Assembly (NCBI GenBank): GCA_020284085.1
Contig: JACEVL010000774.1
Span: forward strand, 801,888 to 865,887
Direction: 5' to 3'
DNA length: 64,000 nucleotides
Source: Aporrectodea caliginosa
Taxonomy: Eukaryota > Annelida > Clitellata > Crassiclitellata > Lumbricidae
The notes beneath the pieces were generated by a model that had not been told where the DNA came from, searched no databases, and was given only the letters and a program-made list of their open reading frames with translations. The position numbers and the translations under genes are program-made. Position 1 is the first letter of the stretch, and each line of letters opens with the position of its first letter. This document shows, one piece after another, positions 10,915 to 22,390 of the stretch.

Positions 10915-11175
10915 TTACATACATACAAACATAGTTTAACATACATATACACATAACTTATGCATACGCACATACTGTATGTACATATATAAATTCATAT
11001 GGAAACACACACGCATATTATGATATTATATAGGCCTATGTATATTATAATGAATATATGCATTCATACTGTCAAACATGCACGAAAACATTCATGTATA
11101 CATACATGCATAAACACACAAACATACATACATACATACACGCATATGCGTACATACATTTATTCATACATAAGA
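10915..11175. repeat. CATA/CACA-rich low-complexity DNA
   Basis: Imperfect (CATA)n and related words. The short frame with His/Thr/Tyr repeats is repeat translation. A partial unit of the 50-bp satellite follows at 11172-11200. Confidence 0.85.
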
Positions 11176-11199
11176 GGACAATGGGTTCTATAAAGGTAG

Positions 11200-11545
11200 T
11201 TTCATAAGACGCATCTATAGTAACTCGCCATGCGCAATATTGCAGGCCATAATAATCACATCTGTCTACCTGCCCAGGTGCGGTCTTTCGACGAATGTAT
11301 TCAGAAATCGATTTTATCAATAAGTGCATAATCTGCATTACAGGAGATTATAGAAACTGCCGCATTACATGATATAATCGTTCCTACGAAAACTTGTGAA
11401 ATGCATCTCATTTTCAATGTTAAAGCCAATAATTTCGCGGGGAAATGTACGCCAAACGCATTTAAAATGTATCATCACTTAGATAATTGGAAGCATAAAT
11501 TTAAAATATTACGACTTAGTGATATATATCTTGTTAGAGATTAGG
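11200..11545. repeat. Dispersed repeat module C, copy 1
   Basis: The stretch with CCAGGTGCGGTCTTTCGACG and ATTACAGGAGATTATAGA matches 43625-43940 and 63835-64000. In the last copy it directly follows the tRNA-headed module, so these are probably parts of one long element. No coding signal. Confidence 0.7.
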
Positions 11546-11659
11546 TTTTATTCAACATTGAAATGATTATTTTCACACTTTCTCTCAGTAGTCGACTGAT
11601 GTAAGTCCTCGCTCTAGTAAGTCTTATAGTGCGGAATAGAGCTATATTAAGTTTCTTCT

Positions 11660-11830
11660 GACATATATACATAGATACATAAATACATACATGCATATAT
11701 ACAAGCCTACATGCGTACATTCATACATGCATACGTACATTCACACATACTTACGTATATACATATATACATGCATGCATACTCAATACATGCAAACACA
11801 TAATACATAGGCTACATTCACATATACTTC
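11660..11830. repeat. CATA-rich low-complexity DNA
   Basis: Imperfect (CATA)n/(TACA)n run that ends just before a LINE fragment. Confidence 0.85.
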
Positions 11831-11870
11831 TCTCCTTTGGTTTAGATCTTGCCTTACGGACCGAACACAA

Positions 11871-12269
11871 ATGATAATTTCAGGTGACTCTAGAACACCC
11901 TGGATTACGATCAAATTTGGTGTCCTTCAAGGATCAGTACTTGGCCCACTCCTCTATCTTCTACATGCAGCAGACATCTCCTCTCTTTTTGCAAAACACC
12001 TAGCTACTGGCCACCTCTATGCCTCTCAGGCATGCGTTCATGGCGCCCCAACCGCTCAGCTCTCCCTCATTACTCGCATTGATGCTCTTTCTCAGGATCT
12101 TCACGCATGGAAGTCTTCAAACAGGCTCTCTTTAAACCCAGCTAAGACTAAATTGATCTGGTTTGGCACCCGCCAGCAACTTGCTAAGATTGACTATTCC
12201 CTTTTCGAAGAAAATTTTCCTTCCTATGCCTTTTAAACCTCTGTTCGTAACCTAGGTGTCACGCTTGAT

Positions 12270-12352
<83 letters not shown>

Positions 12353-12510
12353 TCTCTGACCACATTACTAATCTCACCCGCTCCTGCTATTACCATCTCC
12401 GACGCCTGAGGGCAATCCGACGATCTGTTTCTTCTTTGGTTTTTACCTAAATAGTTCATGCCTTTATTTGCTCTCGCATTGACTATTGTAATTCCCTCTT
12501 GGCTGGAATG
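11871..12510 (+). pseudogene. LINE reverse transcriptase fragment
   Basis: The frame shows FGVLQGSVLGPLLYLLHAAD (palm), a segment where the Y-x-D-D motif should lie but reads GHLYASQA, then LSLNPAKTKLIWFGT and, after a stop at 12234, RNLGVTLD...SFSDHITNLTRSCYYHLRRLR. The order is that of L2/CR1-type RTs. Loss of the catalytic DD, a nonsense codon and a CT expansion show that it is dead. Confidence 0.8.
12272..12351. repeat. (CT)n inside the RT fragment
   Basis: About 40 CT units lie at the place where the RT frame reads DSSLSLSF. The repeat keeps a reading frame (Leu-Ser) and so lengthens the pseudogene without a stop. Confidence 0.97.
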
Positions 12511-12726
12511 AAGAAGAAAAAAGTAATCAGAAAATTACGGTGTTCCTTACTTAGGGGCTATTTCAGAAAGTGTATGAATTGGGAAGATCTAAGCAATGCG
12601 ACTTCAAGCGGCAAAAACTGATGAGCTCTGCTGGAGATGGCTCGTGTTACGTGGCGTCATGTTTCTGTTTGGCTGTTCCTTGTTGTCAGGATGCAGTGGT
12701 TCAGTAAACAGTGAGTCATTTCAAAA

Positions 12727-12856
<130 letters not shown>

Positions 12857-12859
12857 TAG

Positions 12860-13672
12860 ACGTTCCCAGGTCACCTCCAATCCAAGTGGGACAAACCACT
12901 TCTTCAACGGTCTTCTTCAGAGCTGTTCACCACACTAACTGAAAAATTCGACCAAGCCAGATGGAGGGCTGTCACTACCGAACATGCTGGTGACTGGCTT
13001 TACACACTACCGATCACGTCCTGTGGCCTGAGACTGAGCGACGAGGCGGTCAGGGTGGCGGTTGGACTGCGTTTGGGAGCTAACATATGCGAGCCTCACA
13101 CGTGCGCTTGCGGTGTAGCAGTCACCGCTAGGGGCGAGCATGGTTTGTCCTGCTCTCTGGGCTTTGGCCGAGTGGCACGCCACGGGGCCATCAACGACCT
13201 GGTGTACCGTGCTTTATCGAAAGCTGGGTTCCCAACAATCAAAGAACCGCAGGGGTTGTTCCGATCCGACGGAAAAAGACCGGATGGGATCACCCTCATC
13301 CCTTGGAAAGCCGGCAGAAGTCTGGTGTGGGACGCCACGGTTATAGACACTCTGGCACCGTCGTACCTTACGGCATCAGCAGCCAGAGCGGGGGCAGCGG
13401 CGAGCCTGGCAGAGGACAGGAAGACACAGAAATATCACGCCTGTCTAGAAACACACGTTTTCATACCGCTAGCCCTGGAAACGCTGGGTCCCATCAATAC
13501 CGCTGGCCTCAATTTTATTTCTGACCTGGGTCGCCACCTCACGCTAACTACGGGTGAACCGAGAGAGACCAGCTACATTTTTCAGAGGATCTCGGTCACA
13601 GTACAACGCTTCAACGCCGTAGCATTTAGTGGCACTTTTATCAAACCCACGCCCGGCATGGATGAGGAGTAG
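12860..13672 (+). pseudogene. R4/Dong-like LINE C-terminus (RLE endonuclease)
   Basis: The frame is open from the TAA-array junction (TAG at 12857) to a stop at 13670, about 270 residues. It carries a zinc-knuckle pattern C-x-C-x9-H-x3-C (CACG...GEHGLSC), then RHGAIND, KRPDG and VWDATVIDT. Those are the hallmarks of the restriction-like endonuclease at the C-terminus of R2/R4-group LINEs, which nicks the target to prime reverse transcription. The RT is absent, so this is a 5'-truncated copy. Its 3' UTR has the hairpin found at 3042 and 3314, and (TAA)n lies on both sides. Bombyx Dong is known to insert into TAA repeats, hence the R4/Dong assignment, which needs a tree. Confidence 0.8.
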
Positions 13673-13700
13673 CCGTTCCAGATGCACTGCTTTTATAATT

Positions 13701-13747
13701 TTATAAGTCCCTGGGGGAATGAAGTACCTCAGGGCACAAAAAAAAAA

Positions 13748-13806
<59 letters not shown>
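13701..13806 (+). other. LINE 3' UTR hairpin, then A-run and (TAA)n
   Basis: CCCTGGGG (13709-13716) pairs with CCTCAGGG (13727-13734), an 8-bp stem with one G-T pair and a 10-nt loop, preceded by TTATAAGTC. An A-run and (TAA)n follow. It is the counterpart of the hairpins at 3043-3065 and 3314-3338. Confidence 0.65.
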
Positions 13807-13807
<1 letters not shown>

Positions 13808-14092
13808 TGGGATGTCACAATTGTAGACACATTTGCGCCGTCGTACTTGGTCGAGACAGCTGTAGCGGCGGGAGGAGCTTCAAATAAGATACATTTTTAC
13901 CCCAATGGCAATAGAGGCGATGGAACCTTTGGACCAGGAAGGCCTGGCTTTCATCAAAGAACTCGGCAGACGGTTGACCAGAACAACAGAAGATCAACAA
14001 GAAACCTTCTTCCTGTTTCAAAAACTCTCTGTTACGGTCCAGCGGTTCAACGCTGTCGCATGCCTTGGCACAATGAGACCCTAGAACGCTGA
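13807..14092 (+). pseudogene. Second R4/Dong-like LINE C-terminus
   Basis: It begins with WDVTIVDTFAPSYLVETA, the endonuclease segment, then shifts frame near 13895 to PMAIEAMEPLDQEGLAFIKE...LSVTVQRFNAVACLG and ends at a TAG near 14084. It matches the last 100 residues of the fragment at 12860-13672 at moderate identity. (TAA)n flanks both sides and no hairpin is seen before the following array. Confidence 0.75.
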
Positions 14093-14094
14093 TT

Positions 14095-14108
14095 ATAATA
14101 ATAATAAC

Positions 14109-14175
<67 letters not shown>

Positions 14176-14217
14176 TAATAATAATAAAAAATAATAATAA
14201 TAATGGTGGTGGTGGTG

Positions 14218-14276
<59 letters not shown>

Positions 14277-14340
14277 ATTATTATTATTATTATTATTGTT
14301 ATTATTATTGTTAATATTATTAATGTATTATTATTATTAT

Positions 14341-14398
<58 letters not shown>
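14095..14398. repeat. (TAA)n with two strand switches
   Basis: TAA units run to about 14250, change to TTA until about 14340, and return to TAA. A GGTGGTGGTG insert sits at about 14205. The two switches make long perfect inverted repeats. Confidence 0.95.
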
Positions 14399-14680
14399 GA
14401 TAGCGGCCACACGGAAACACGCGAAATACACAGAGCTACAGAGGCGATACATCTTCATACCGGTCGCCGTGGAAACCCTTGGGCCTCTCAACAAGGAGGG
14501 TTTCGCTTTCATCTCAGAGCTGGGTCGCCGCCTGACGACAACTACCGGAGATAACCGTGAGACACGCTTCCTCTTTCAGAGCCTGTCGGTGACTGTTCAG
14601 CGATTCAACGCAGTCGCCTTCCAGGGCACCATGTCAAAACTGCCAGACGGGGGAGAGCGATGGTCACAACAACACTAACG
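14399..14680 (+). pseudogene. Third R4/Dong-like LINE C-terminus
   Basis: The frame reads about 90 residues (RKHAKYTELQRRYIFIPVAV, ETLGPLNKEGFAFISELG, LSVTVQRFNAVAFQGTM) and stops at 14676. It is the third related C-terminus in 2 kb, and again has TAA arrays on both sides (14398 and 14711). Truncated before the endonuclease core. Confidence 0.75.
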
Positions 14681-14705
14681 CTTTTTATGTTAACTGTCAC
14701 TCCCC

Positions 14706-14936
<231 letters not shown>

Positions 14937-15049
14937 GTTTGTTAATTCAAACTGACAAGTTCGCAGTAAGATTACATGATATAGTAGTAACAGATGATTA
15001 GAAGTTTAACAGGAGTCGAATTTAACTGTATGGCAGCCTGCATCTGTGC

Positions 15050-15172
15050 TACTCAATTAAAATCGCCTCTGAGCTGAGTCAACCTCATGAGGCCAGCGGG
15101 TATCGAATCTGCGTACTTCTGATCTTCATACCAGAGTGTTACCATTCAACCATCTCCCCGCTCCCTCTAAAT
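15050..15172 (-). mobile_element. tRNA-derived SINE (minus)
   Basis: On the minus strand: GGGAGATGGTTGAATGGTAAC (A-box-like TGGTTGAATGG) and ATTCGATACC (B-box-like, complement of about 15099-15109), with tRNA-like spacing. One copy only, so the element borders are uncertain. Confidence 0.5.
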
Positions 15173-15762
15173 GAAATGTTCATGTTAGTTCTTCACTATT
15201 GAGCTCAGAGCCTAAACGGAAGACGTCCGGTTGCCAGAGATAGCAGAAAGAAAATGTATAGGAGCTAACAAGGCGGATAATAAAATAAAATATAGATTAC
15301 CCTAACGATAACTATTATAAGCTGTAACAGCGCTCGATTTCAATAATGATTAATGATTAATGATAATGTTGATTCTCCGCGTATTTATAAACGCCCACTT
15401 TAACCCTATAGCACAGTACGGTTCCCATACGATGTATCTCCAGATCGGTCGACCGATGATACTTCGACTCTCTTCAACGTCTCCTCCTTCATCGTCTTCT
15501 TCAAAATCAAGTCAGCTCTGCAGTTTAGTTCAACGAAATGTTGTAAGCGACGCTATAGCTGGGAAGTAAACGGCATCCTTCTATGGTCTGACCTCGTCTC
15601 CAGAGTCATGGTATTGTGGAGGATTTTAGGGGTTGCCCTCCCTGGGAGCGGGCCTGGCTTGCCGTGTTTTGTGTGTGTGTGCGTGTTTCTGCCCTGTTTC
15701 TGTGTTTGTACGTGTGCGTTGCTGTTTTGTCGCCGTGTTTCTATGTGTGTGTGTCGCTTGGC
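15173..15762. other. No gene seen
   Basis: Mixed sequence without recognisable domains. A GT-rich stretch lies at 15670-15760. Confidence 0.45.
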
Positions 15763-16140
15763 TTCTGCACGGGGTCTCCCTTCCCCTGGGCCTTGCACGG
15801 TCGGCTTCTGCACGGGGTATCCCTTCCCCGTCCGGCTTCTGCACGCTCCGCCTCTTTCGGGCCTTGCACACATCTCGGCTTCTGCACGCTCCGCCTCCTT
15901 GGGCCTTGCACGGGGTATCCCTTCTCCGTCCGGCTTCTGCACGCTCCGCCTCTTTCGGGCCTTGCACACATCTCGGCTTCTGCACGCTCCGCCTCCTTGG
16001 GCCTTGCACGGGGTATCCCTTCCCCGTCCGGCTTCTGCACGCTCCGCCTCTTTCGGGCCTTGCACACATCTCGGCTTCTGCACGCTCCGCCCCCTTGGGC
16101 CTTGCACGGGGTATCCCTTCCCCGTCCGGCTTCTGCACGC
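15763..16140. repeat. GC-rich 98-bp minisatellite
   Basis: About three and a half copies of a 98-bp unit. The word TCCGGCTTCTGCACGCTC starts at 15831, 15929, 16027 and 16125. Because 98 is not a multiple of three and the unit lacks stops, all frames on both strands stay open. The long minus-strand frame (15553-16617) is therefore not evidence of a gene. Confidence 0.95.
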
Positions 16141-17141
16141 TCTGTGATTGACAGGAGTTCCCCCCCCCAATTGTATTATATAGACGGGCTGATTTTGTGT
16201 AGAACTGGGTAGAACTTGCCCTGATGATTGTAGAGAAACGTGTGCTCTGACTTGGTGACTTGATGTTCGATTTGATTGTGTAATTGTTTGCCGTTGCTGG
16301 TCTGTGTGACCGTGATAGAGTGGGCTGACGTTTGTGCAGCAATACAAGGGTTCAAAACCTAGTGACTTGACTTGTCTTGGTTGATCTTGGTACGTCGTCA
16401 GCGGCGAGTGCCTTAAGCCGTCTGCTATACTCCAGACACCGGACTTGCGCTCTTTCGAGCGACGCGCGAGACTATTTGCCTCCTGGGCAGAAACCTCTGC
16501 ATCCGCAACACGAAAAAGAGTGCGAATCGTCTTGACGAGACGAGGAAGAGGGGTTTTCCGCCACAGTATTAAAGTGAATGATAAAGAGGTGTACAGAAGA
16601 GAACTCGACGACGACAATCACAACTTTTGAGATATTAATATTATTAGTGTGCTGTAAAATTAACAGACTCAACTGTGCCAATGGATGTTTTTCAACGTGT
16701 CCGGTGATTTCTGTGGGTTTCACAACGTCTCTCTTTGTTTCCGGGTGTCATTATAAAGGAATATATCTATGTGTCATGTATTTAATAAAAAAAGTGCTTC
16801 AAATAGCCGTGCTGTTGATACGATATTTCAAATAACGAGACTGAAGAAATATACATTTAAGAAATTGAGCGTTGTAACAGCTTATAATAGTAATCGTAAG
16901 GGTAATTTTTATTTTATTTTTTCAAGTGAAAAACATAATTCAAAATTCAAAACAGGGCAGCAGATCACTCTGGAATGGCTACCGCCCCTCCCCATCATCA
17001 GGATTGGTTAATCTTTAGCGTCAAGGTTAAGTATATTCATGAAGCTAAATGCACGCATTCCTCAAAGCCTTTCGAAGTGTGTAACAACTGCTGCGTCTGA
17101 AGGCAATTTCGCTTAGACTCGTTGTAACTAACTAGTAACTA
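16141..17141. other. No gene seen
   Basis: Unique-looking sequence. Short frames on both strands have no recognisable domain, signal peptide or splice context. Confidence 0.45.
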
Positions 17142-17690
17142 AAATAAAAGTCCAGTAAAGATAACTATGATTTAAAAGAGTGAAAATATTACTAGCTATA
17201 ACTACAACTGTAGCTCTAGGCCTATGGGTATATTTCACAACCGGCAGCAAATTCGATAAATTTCCGTCTTCTCCTTTGTACGGCTTACACAAAGAGTAAA
17301 ATTATTATTTATAATTTTTAAATACATTGTAGGGCATGAGTTAGTTATAATAAATTACTTCTGTAATATTATTTAGATGATTAATATGAGGAAAAATTAT
17401 AAAGTCCAATATATAAAATAAAAATCCAGTAAAGATAACTATGATTTAAAAGAGTGACAATATTACTAGCTATAACTACAACTGTAGCTATATGGGTATA
17501 TTTCGCAACCAGCAGCAAATTCGATAAATTTCCGTCTTCTCCTTTGTACGGCTTACACAAAGTGTAAAATTATTATTTATAATTTTTAAATACATTGTAG
17601 GAAATGAGTTAGTTATAATAAATTACTTCTGTAATATTATTTAGATGATTAATATGAGAAAAAATTATAAAGTCCAATTTTAACCCGAAA
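17142..17690. repeat. Tandem duplication of about 270 bp
   Basis: AAAATAAAAGTCCAGTAAAG...ATTATAAAGTCCAA occurs twice, at about 17142-17412 and 17417-17680, with few differences. AT-rich and non-coding. Confidence 0.9.
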
Positions 17691-18790
17691 TTCCATTGTC
17701 CTTTCTAATGGTGCGTCAATTCAACGTTACGTAAGGGTAACAGCTGAAGCGCTGAACTGGTGTTTTATAATTTTTAGATCATTAACTTACATATATCCAT
17801 TGCTCCAAATGGTTTTTATTAACTTAATAACGAACAAAATAATTAAAAAATAAATAAAACCCTCTGTCTTCAAATATTGGTTACAACACCGTTACGAATG
17901 GGTTTCTGCCATCTGTGGAATAAATTGAAAACTCTCGGTTTTTGAATTGACATCTTTGATAGCAGAAAAGATGTCTGCATTGATTTTACCAGGAAGAAAT
18001 CAATTTGGATATTTGCTTCTGTTGACAATTTTCGGAAACATATCCGGTAATGCAATAGTATAAAAAAGATTTACAACTCCGTGACGGTAATTATTGAACT
18101 TTGCGTATATATATATAATTATTTTTATTTCAAAAATAATATTGAAACTGACAACCTGGCCACTATAAACTAATTATTTTTTGTATCTTAACTCGTCCGG
18201 TAAGCATTGAGATCTAATTATGAATATTTTACAACTCCGTTACTACAACGCCGTTACATTATTTTTCTACTAAAATGAATTTATTTAATGGTACATGTAG
18301 ATAATTTGTCGTCAAAATAATTTAGGTGCTGTGTAATAATTTAATGCACACTTAATACTAATTAATCACTATTTATAAACAGTGGGCCAGTGGCGGTATA
18401 TTGTATTGTGTATTTTTTAAGTAACGGAGTTGTAAATATTTAGAAATCAAAGTTGTATGTGTTTTACACAGTAAAAAACTAAGATAAAAAATTAGGCCAA
18501 ATCTATCAAATTTAAGCTCTGCTCAATATTAAGTATGCTTCAGCGCAGCTAGTAAAATATCTGTGTTAGAAAGTTTGTTTATTTTGCATGACTTTCTTTT
18601 TCTCTAATTCTATTTCTGAATTTGACGCCGATTGTGAAATATACCCATAACTAAACTGGAAAACCATTAACTATAACTGTAACTATGACTAAAATAAAAC
18701 CAATAACTATAACTGTAACTGTATCTAAAAATAAATCTTTAAGGAGAACCACACTGGAACCTTGGGAGTCTGTCAATCGTCGGTTCAAGA
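17691..18790. other. AT-rich DNA with recurrent ACAACTCCGTTAC words
   Basis: The word TTACAACNCCGTTAC occurs near 17880, 18070, 18230-18250 and inverted at about 18421 (GTAACGGAGTTGTAAA). No gene is seen. The repeated word in both orientations resembles subterminal sites of a decayed DNA transposon, but I could not find its ends. Confidence 0.4.
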
Positions 18791-18800
18791 GCAAACGAAA

Positions 18801-19243
18801 AGGAATTGAGCAACTCCCCACTTTGGAATACTAGACCCTTACCTGCGTAAGGATTTGAGCAACTCCCCACTTTGGAATACTAGACCCTTACCTGCGTAAG
18901 GAATTGAGCAACTCCCCACTTTGGAATACTAGACCCTTACCTGCGTAAGGATTTGAGCAACTCCCCACTTTGGAATACTAGACCCTTACCTGCGTAAGGA
19001 ATTGAGCAACTCCCCACTTTGGAATACTAGACCCTTACCTGCGTAAGGAATTGAGCAACTCCCCACTTTGGAATACTAGACCCTTACCTGCGTAAGAAAT
19101 TGAGCAACTCCCCACTTTGGAATACTAGACCCTTACCTGCGTAAGAAATTGAGGAACTCCCCACTTTGGAAAACTAGACCCTTACCTGCGTAAGGAATTG
19201 AGCAACTCCCCACTTTGGAATACTAGACCCTTATCTGCGTAAG
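18801..19243. repeat. 49-bp satellite, nine copies
   Basis: Nine head-to-tail copies of GGAATTGAGCAACTCCCCAC, TTTGGAATACTAGACCCTTA, CCTGCGTAA with one or two differences each. No spacers, so not a CRISPR. Confidence 0.97.
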
Positions 19244-19309
19244 AAAATGCGAGGCCAAAATATTTATAGCCGATAGACAGGTAACATGTCAAAATCGGTT
19301 CCGCGTTAA

Positions 19310-19760
19310 GATAAAAGGTTAAGGCAGGGAGACAGACGGACAGCCGGACGGATACACTGGATGGTGCTTAGAACTGGAGAGAGGTACATGTAAGTGGAAG
19401 AGGTGGAATGAGACAGGACAAGATTCAGATTAACTAACACTGCAATCGTCTAGTAGGATGCGCACCGTGTCGGTAATTAATCTAACGATTACGGGTTAGC
19501 GCCTGCTAAGTGGACTCAAATAAATTATAAAGCTAAGTCTGGGAAATCACCTTATTCACAGGCGATATGCCAAAACAACATCGATAGGCAGGTAACATGT
19601 CAAATGGGTTCCAGATCAAGATAAAAGGTTGAGGCAGGAGGGAGGCAGGCAGACAGCCGGACGAATACACTGGATGGTGCTTAGAACGGGAGAGAGGTAC
19701 ATGTAAGTGGAAGAGATGGAAAGAGACAGGGCAAAATTCAGATAAACTAACATTGCGAGC
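19310..19760. repeat. Two copies of a dispersed repeat
   Basis: The module AAGGCAGG...CACTGGATGGTGCTTAGAAC...GAGAGAGGTACATGTAAGTG occurs at 19310-19450 and 19610-19750, and in weaker form at 840-950, 39990-40080 and 49980-50095. Confidence 0.75.
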
Positions 19761-19829
19761 ATAGCAAATACAATAAAAAGTTATCACTATGTCAATGCCA
19801 TTATCCAATTGTATAGTCTGTTGGGTTAG

Positions 19830-20060
19830 GAACAAGTGTCTGTCGTTGAGTGTTCCTCAATAACAACCCAATCTACGAGGGAAGCTCCAGGGTGGCAGCT
19901 ACGATGTCCGAGTGCCAGACCATCTGTCAGGCCACGCCCAACTGTCGAGGAATTGACTGGTCACCATTGAATCCGCCCGAATGCATTTTGTATACGTTCG
20001 AAGGTTTGAAGTTTTCCGCTGAAAATATCTTCAACTACTATCTCAGATACTGCTCTGAAG
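19830..20060 (+). pseudogene. PAN/apple-like domain exon 1, with in-frame TGA
   Basis: The exon would run from the acceptor GGGTTAG (ending 19829) to the donor GAAG/GTAAAT after 20060, 231 bp, phase 1-1. It encodes a six-Cys domain like its neighbours: C1 in SVCR, then MSECQTICQ, PNCRGIDW, PECILY and LRYC. Two codons after C1 a TGA (19847-19849) stands where exon 2 and the terminal exons have Trp (CQW, CTW). Either the exon is dead, or splicing uses the AG at 19849-19850 and drops C1. PAN/apple domains are extracellular protein- or glycan-binding modules; that role is family inference. No upstream exon was found. Confidence 0.65.
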
Positions 20061-20064
20061 GTAA

Positions 20065-20360
20065 ATTTCACGTGAATGTACGCTGCATCGATTCTTGCAC
20101 AATGTATGCATGTGTGTGTCCATATATATCTTCGTTTAATAAAACAGACTGACAAACCGCAGTGAGTTACATAATGGAAAGGAAGACAGATCTAATATAT
20201 GGGGTGTAGTTGCTGAGTTTACCGTTTATTGAAAAGCCTAAATTAGTGTGTGTGTGTGTGTGTGTGTATGTGTACATGCATGTGTGTATGTATGTTTGTT
20301 TGTATGTATGTATGTATGTACGCATGCATGCATGTATATATGCACGCATGCAAGTATGCA
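20065..20360. repeat. Intron start with TG/TATG microsatellite
   Basis: (TG)n at 20247-20268 and imperfect (TATG)n/(CATG)n to 20360. The hAT element that follows inserted at its right edge. Confidence 0.85.
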
Positions 20361-21119
20361 TGTACATAGGCGTAAACTTTTCGAAAATATTGGGGGGGCC
20401 CACGACCTCGAGTGGCCCACATAGACAGTTAGGCCTAGGAGGCGAATGGCGTACAGATTCGTCCATGTGGACCATGACAATATTAGTAATACCGTAAGAA
20501 AGAACAGTTACAAGGCCAAACAGGATTTCTGCATCTGGGCCCATGAAATGCTAGCTACGCCACTAATGCACTTTATAATACACTACACAGGTAGCTAACA
20601 TGATTACGAATACGATTATGATTTCTCTTTAGACTGTTCAGTCAGCATATATTATTAGATCACACAGCGTAATGTTACGTTTCAAAGTAACAAGACCTCT
20701 TGGTCTCAAGATGGTATTTTGGTTTTAAATTGTGCTGCAGTTTTCAATAGGCCTAACAGCGTTCGAATCTAGAAAGAGGTCTAGAGATAATGTTAATATT
20801 ATTATTTTAATATTTCGAGTATTGCTATGTAGGTCCAGAGTCTGCCAACGATATCTCAGGTCACGACCTAACGGTTCAGGCCTTGTGACTCAGCCAGGTC
20901 CAGCCTGCACCCCAGGCATGTCAGCCTCAGCGCCTTGAGGGTCCCTTTGTAGGGTTAAAGGTCGGGAAGACAGAGCTAGTCTGTCTGAGCGTTCCACTGG
21001 CGCTGTTGCCCTCAGTGCCCTCCAGTTGCCCTCCTCAAATGCACACGTATGGCAGTGCACAGCTACTTACATGTTGCTGTGTCAAAATCTGTGTCAAAAT
21101 GTCGAACAATGGAGACAGT

Positions 21120-21340
21120 AGGCCTATTATATTATCTGAATTAGCTAGACATACCATCCTTCCTTCGCTTATCCCCTCGTACTCATTCTACTTCCTTCTA
21201 TACACAACTGAAGACTTTTCTCTATGATCAGGCCTAGCTCGGGAGCGCCTCTGAGTAGAACCATTGAAGAGGCGCTATATAGCTTCTGAGTAGGTTCCTT
21301 GAAGGGGAGCTATATAAATGCTCGGAATGAATGAATATAC

Positions 21341-21381
<41 letters not shown>

Positions 21382-21385
21382 CTTC
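21120..21385 (+). mobile_element. L2/CR1-type LINE 3' end with (GATT)n tail
   Basis: The tail region reads GGGAGCGCCTCTGAGTAG, GAGGCGCTATATAG, GGGAGCTATATAAATGCTCG, then (GATT)n at about 21338-21381. A related + strand 3' end is at 36880-37121, and minus-strand relatives lie at 26460-26935, 38170-38795 and 47370-47705. Little coding sequence remains. Confidence 0.65.
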
Positions 21386-21878
21386 TCGGCATTCCATAGC
21401 CGCAGCGCGAGAGGTGGACCATTTATACCAATCATTCGTAAGTCATTTACAGATGTAACGATCAACCTGTTCCTTTTTTGACAGTGCTATCACACTCTGT
21501 TTCCTAACACGGGACCATCACTGCTCTTGAATATAGCACATTCTGCTAGAATATCGGTCAGTAGGCCTACGAGATTTCTCATTCGCACTTACCAGCTTCT
21601 GATTCATCAGCCTTCTCATTCACTGTCATTTAGTTGTCGCAGTTTCAGTTTCTTCATCACATTCTTCACTATCATCAAATCGCTTTTTGCGCGAAAATCC
21701 ACTCAAATCCACTTTACATGACAATTGATAAAAGCCTGGTTTATAAGTCTAGCGAATCCAAAAGAAGCCGCAGCAAGACGCTGCAAGTTGATAGCAGAGA
21801 TATACGGAAATAGAACTGCGGCAGCGATATATGGGACATTGATACATATATACGGTATATATGTATACATATATTGAT

Positions 21879-22390
21879 CATAGGCGTAGCTACATGAAGG
21901 CAGGAGGAGGCAATTGCCTCCTCTTGGTTTTTCCATATAGTGGAGTTTCAATTGATCAACGACGCAAATGACCAGGATTTTGGCAAGTTGCCTCCTCTTG
22001 AATTGAAGTGTCGTGTCTCGCCTGTGTTCGAGGTGAAGTGGAAGAAAAAAAGTCAAATGACTAAAAAAAAGGTCATTGGAGTTTTTGAAGAAAGTGGAAA
22101 AAAGGCAAATGAAAGACATGTAATTTTGTAGAGAAAGTGTGAAAGTTAGTAAATTTAGGGATAATTCCGGCAGGATTTACTGGGAATATTGTCTTGGAAA
22201 ACTCCCGTTACTACCCCCCTCGAAAATCCTTGGAAAACTCCGTTAGTACCCCCGCCCTCGAAAATCATTGGAAGCTCCCGTTACTACCCCCCCCTCGAAA
22301 ATCCTTGGAAAACTCCCGTTAGTAGCTGGATACTGTTCGAGGTCAAAAAAAGGTTGCCTCCTCTTGAATTTAAGTCTGGCTACGCCACTG
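21879..22390. mobile_element. hAT-type MITE, 512 bp, nested
   Basis: The ends are CATAGGCGTAGCTA and TGGCTACGCCACTG with an exact TSD ATATTGAT (21871-21878 and 22391-22398). The interior has four units of a 37-bp GGAAAACTCCCGTTACTACC repeat (about 22195-22325). It sits inside the larger hAT element. Confidence 0.85.

Noticed and set aside
15553..16617. 354-codon minus-strand frame and overlapping + strand frames
   Set aside because: The core is a 98-bp repeat without stops in any frame; the flanking parts have no domain.
18801..19243. CRISPR-like array of 49-bp repeats
   Set aside because: The repeats are directly head to tail with no spacers, and the DNA is eukaryotic.
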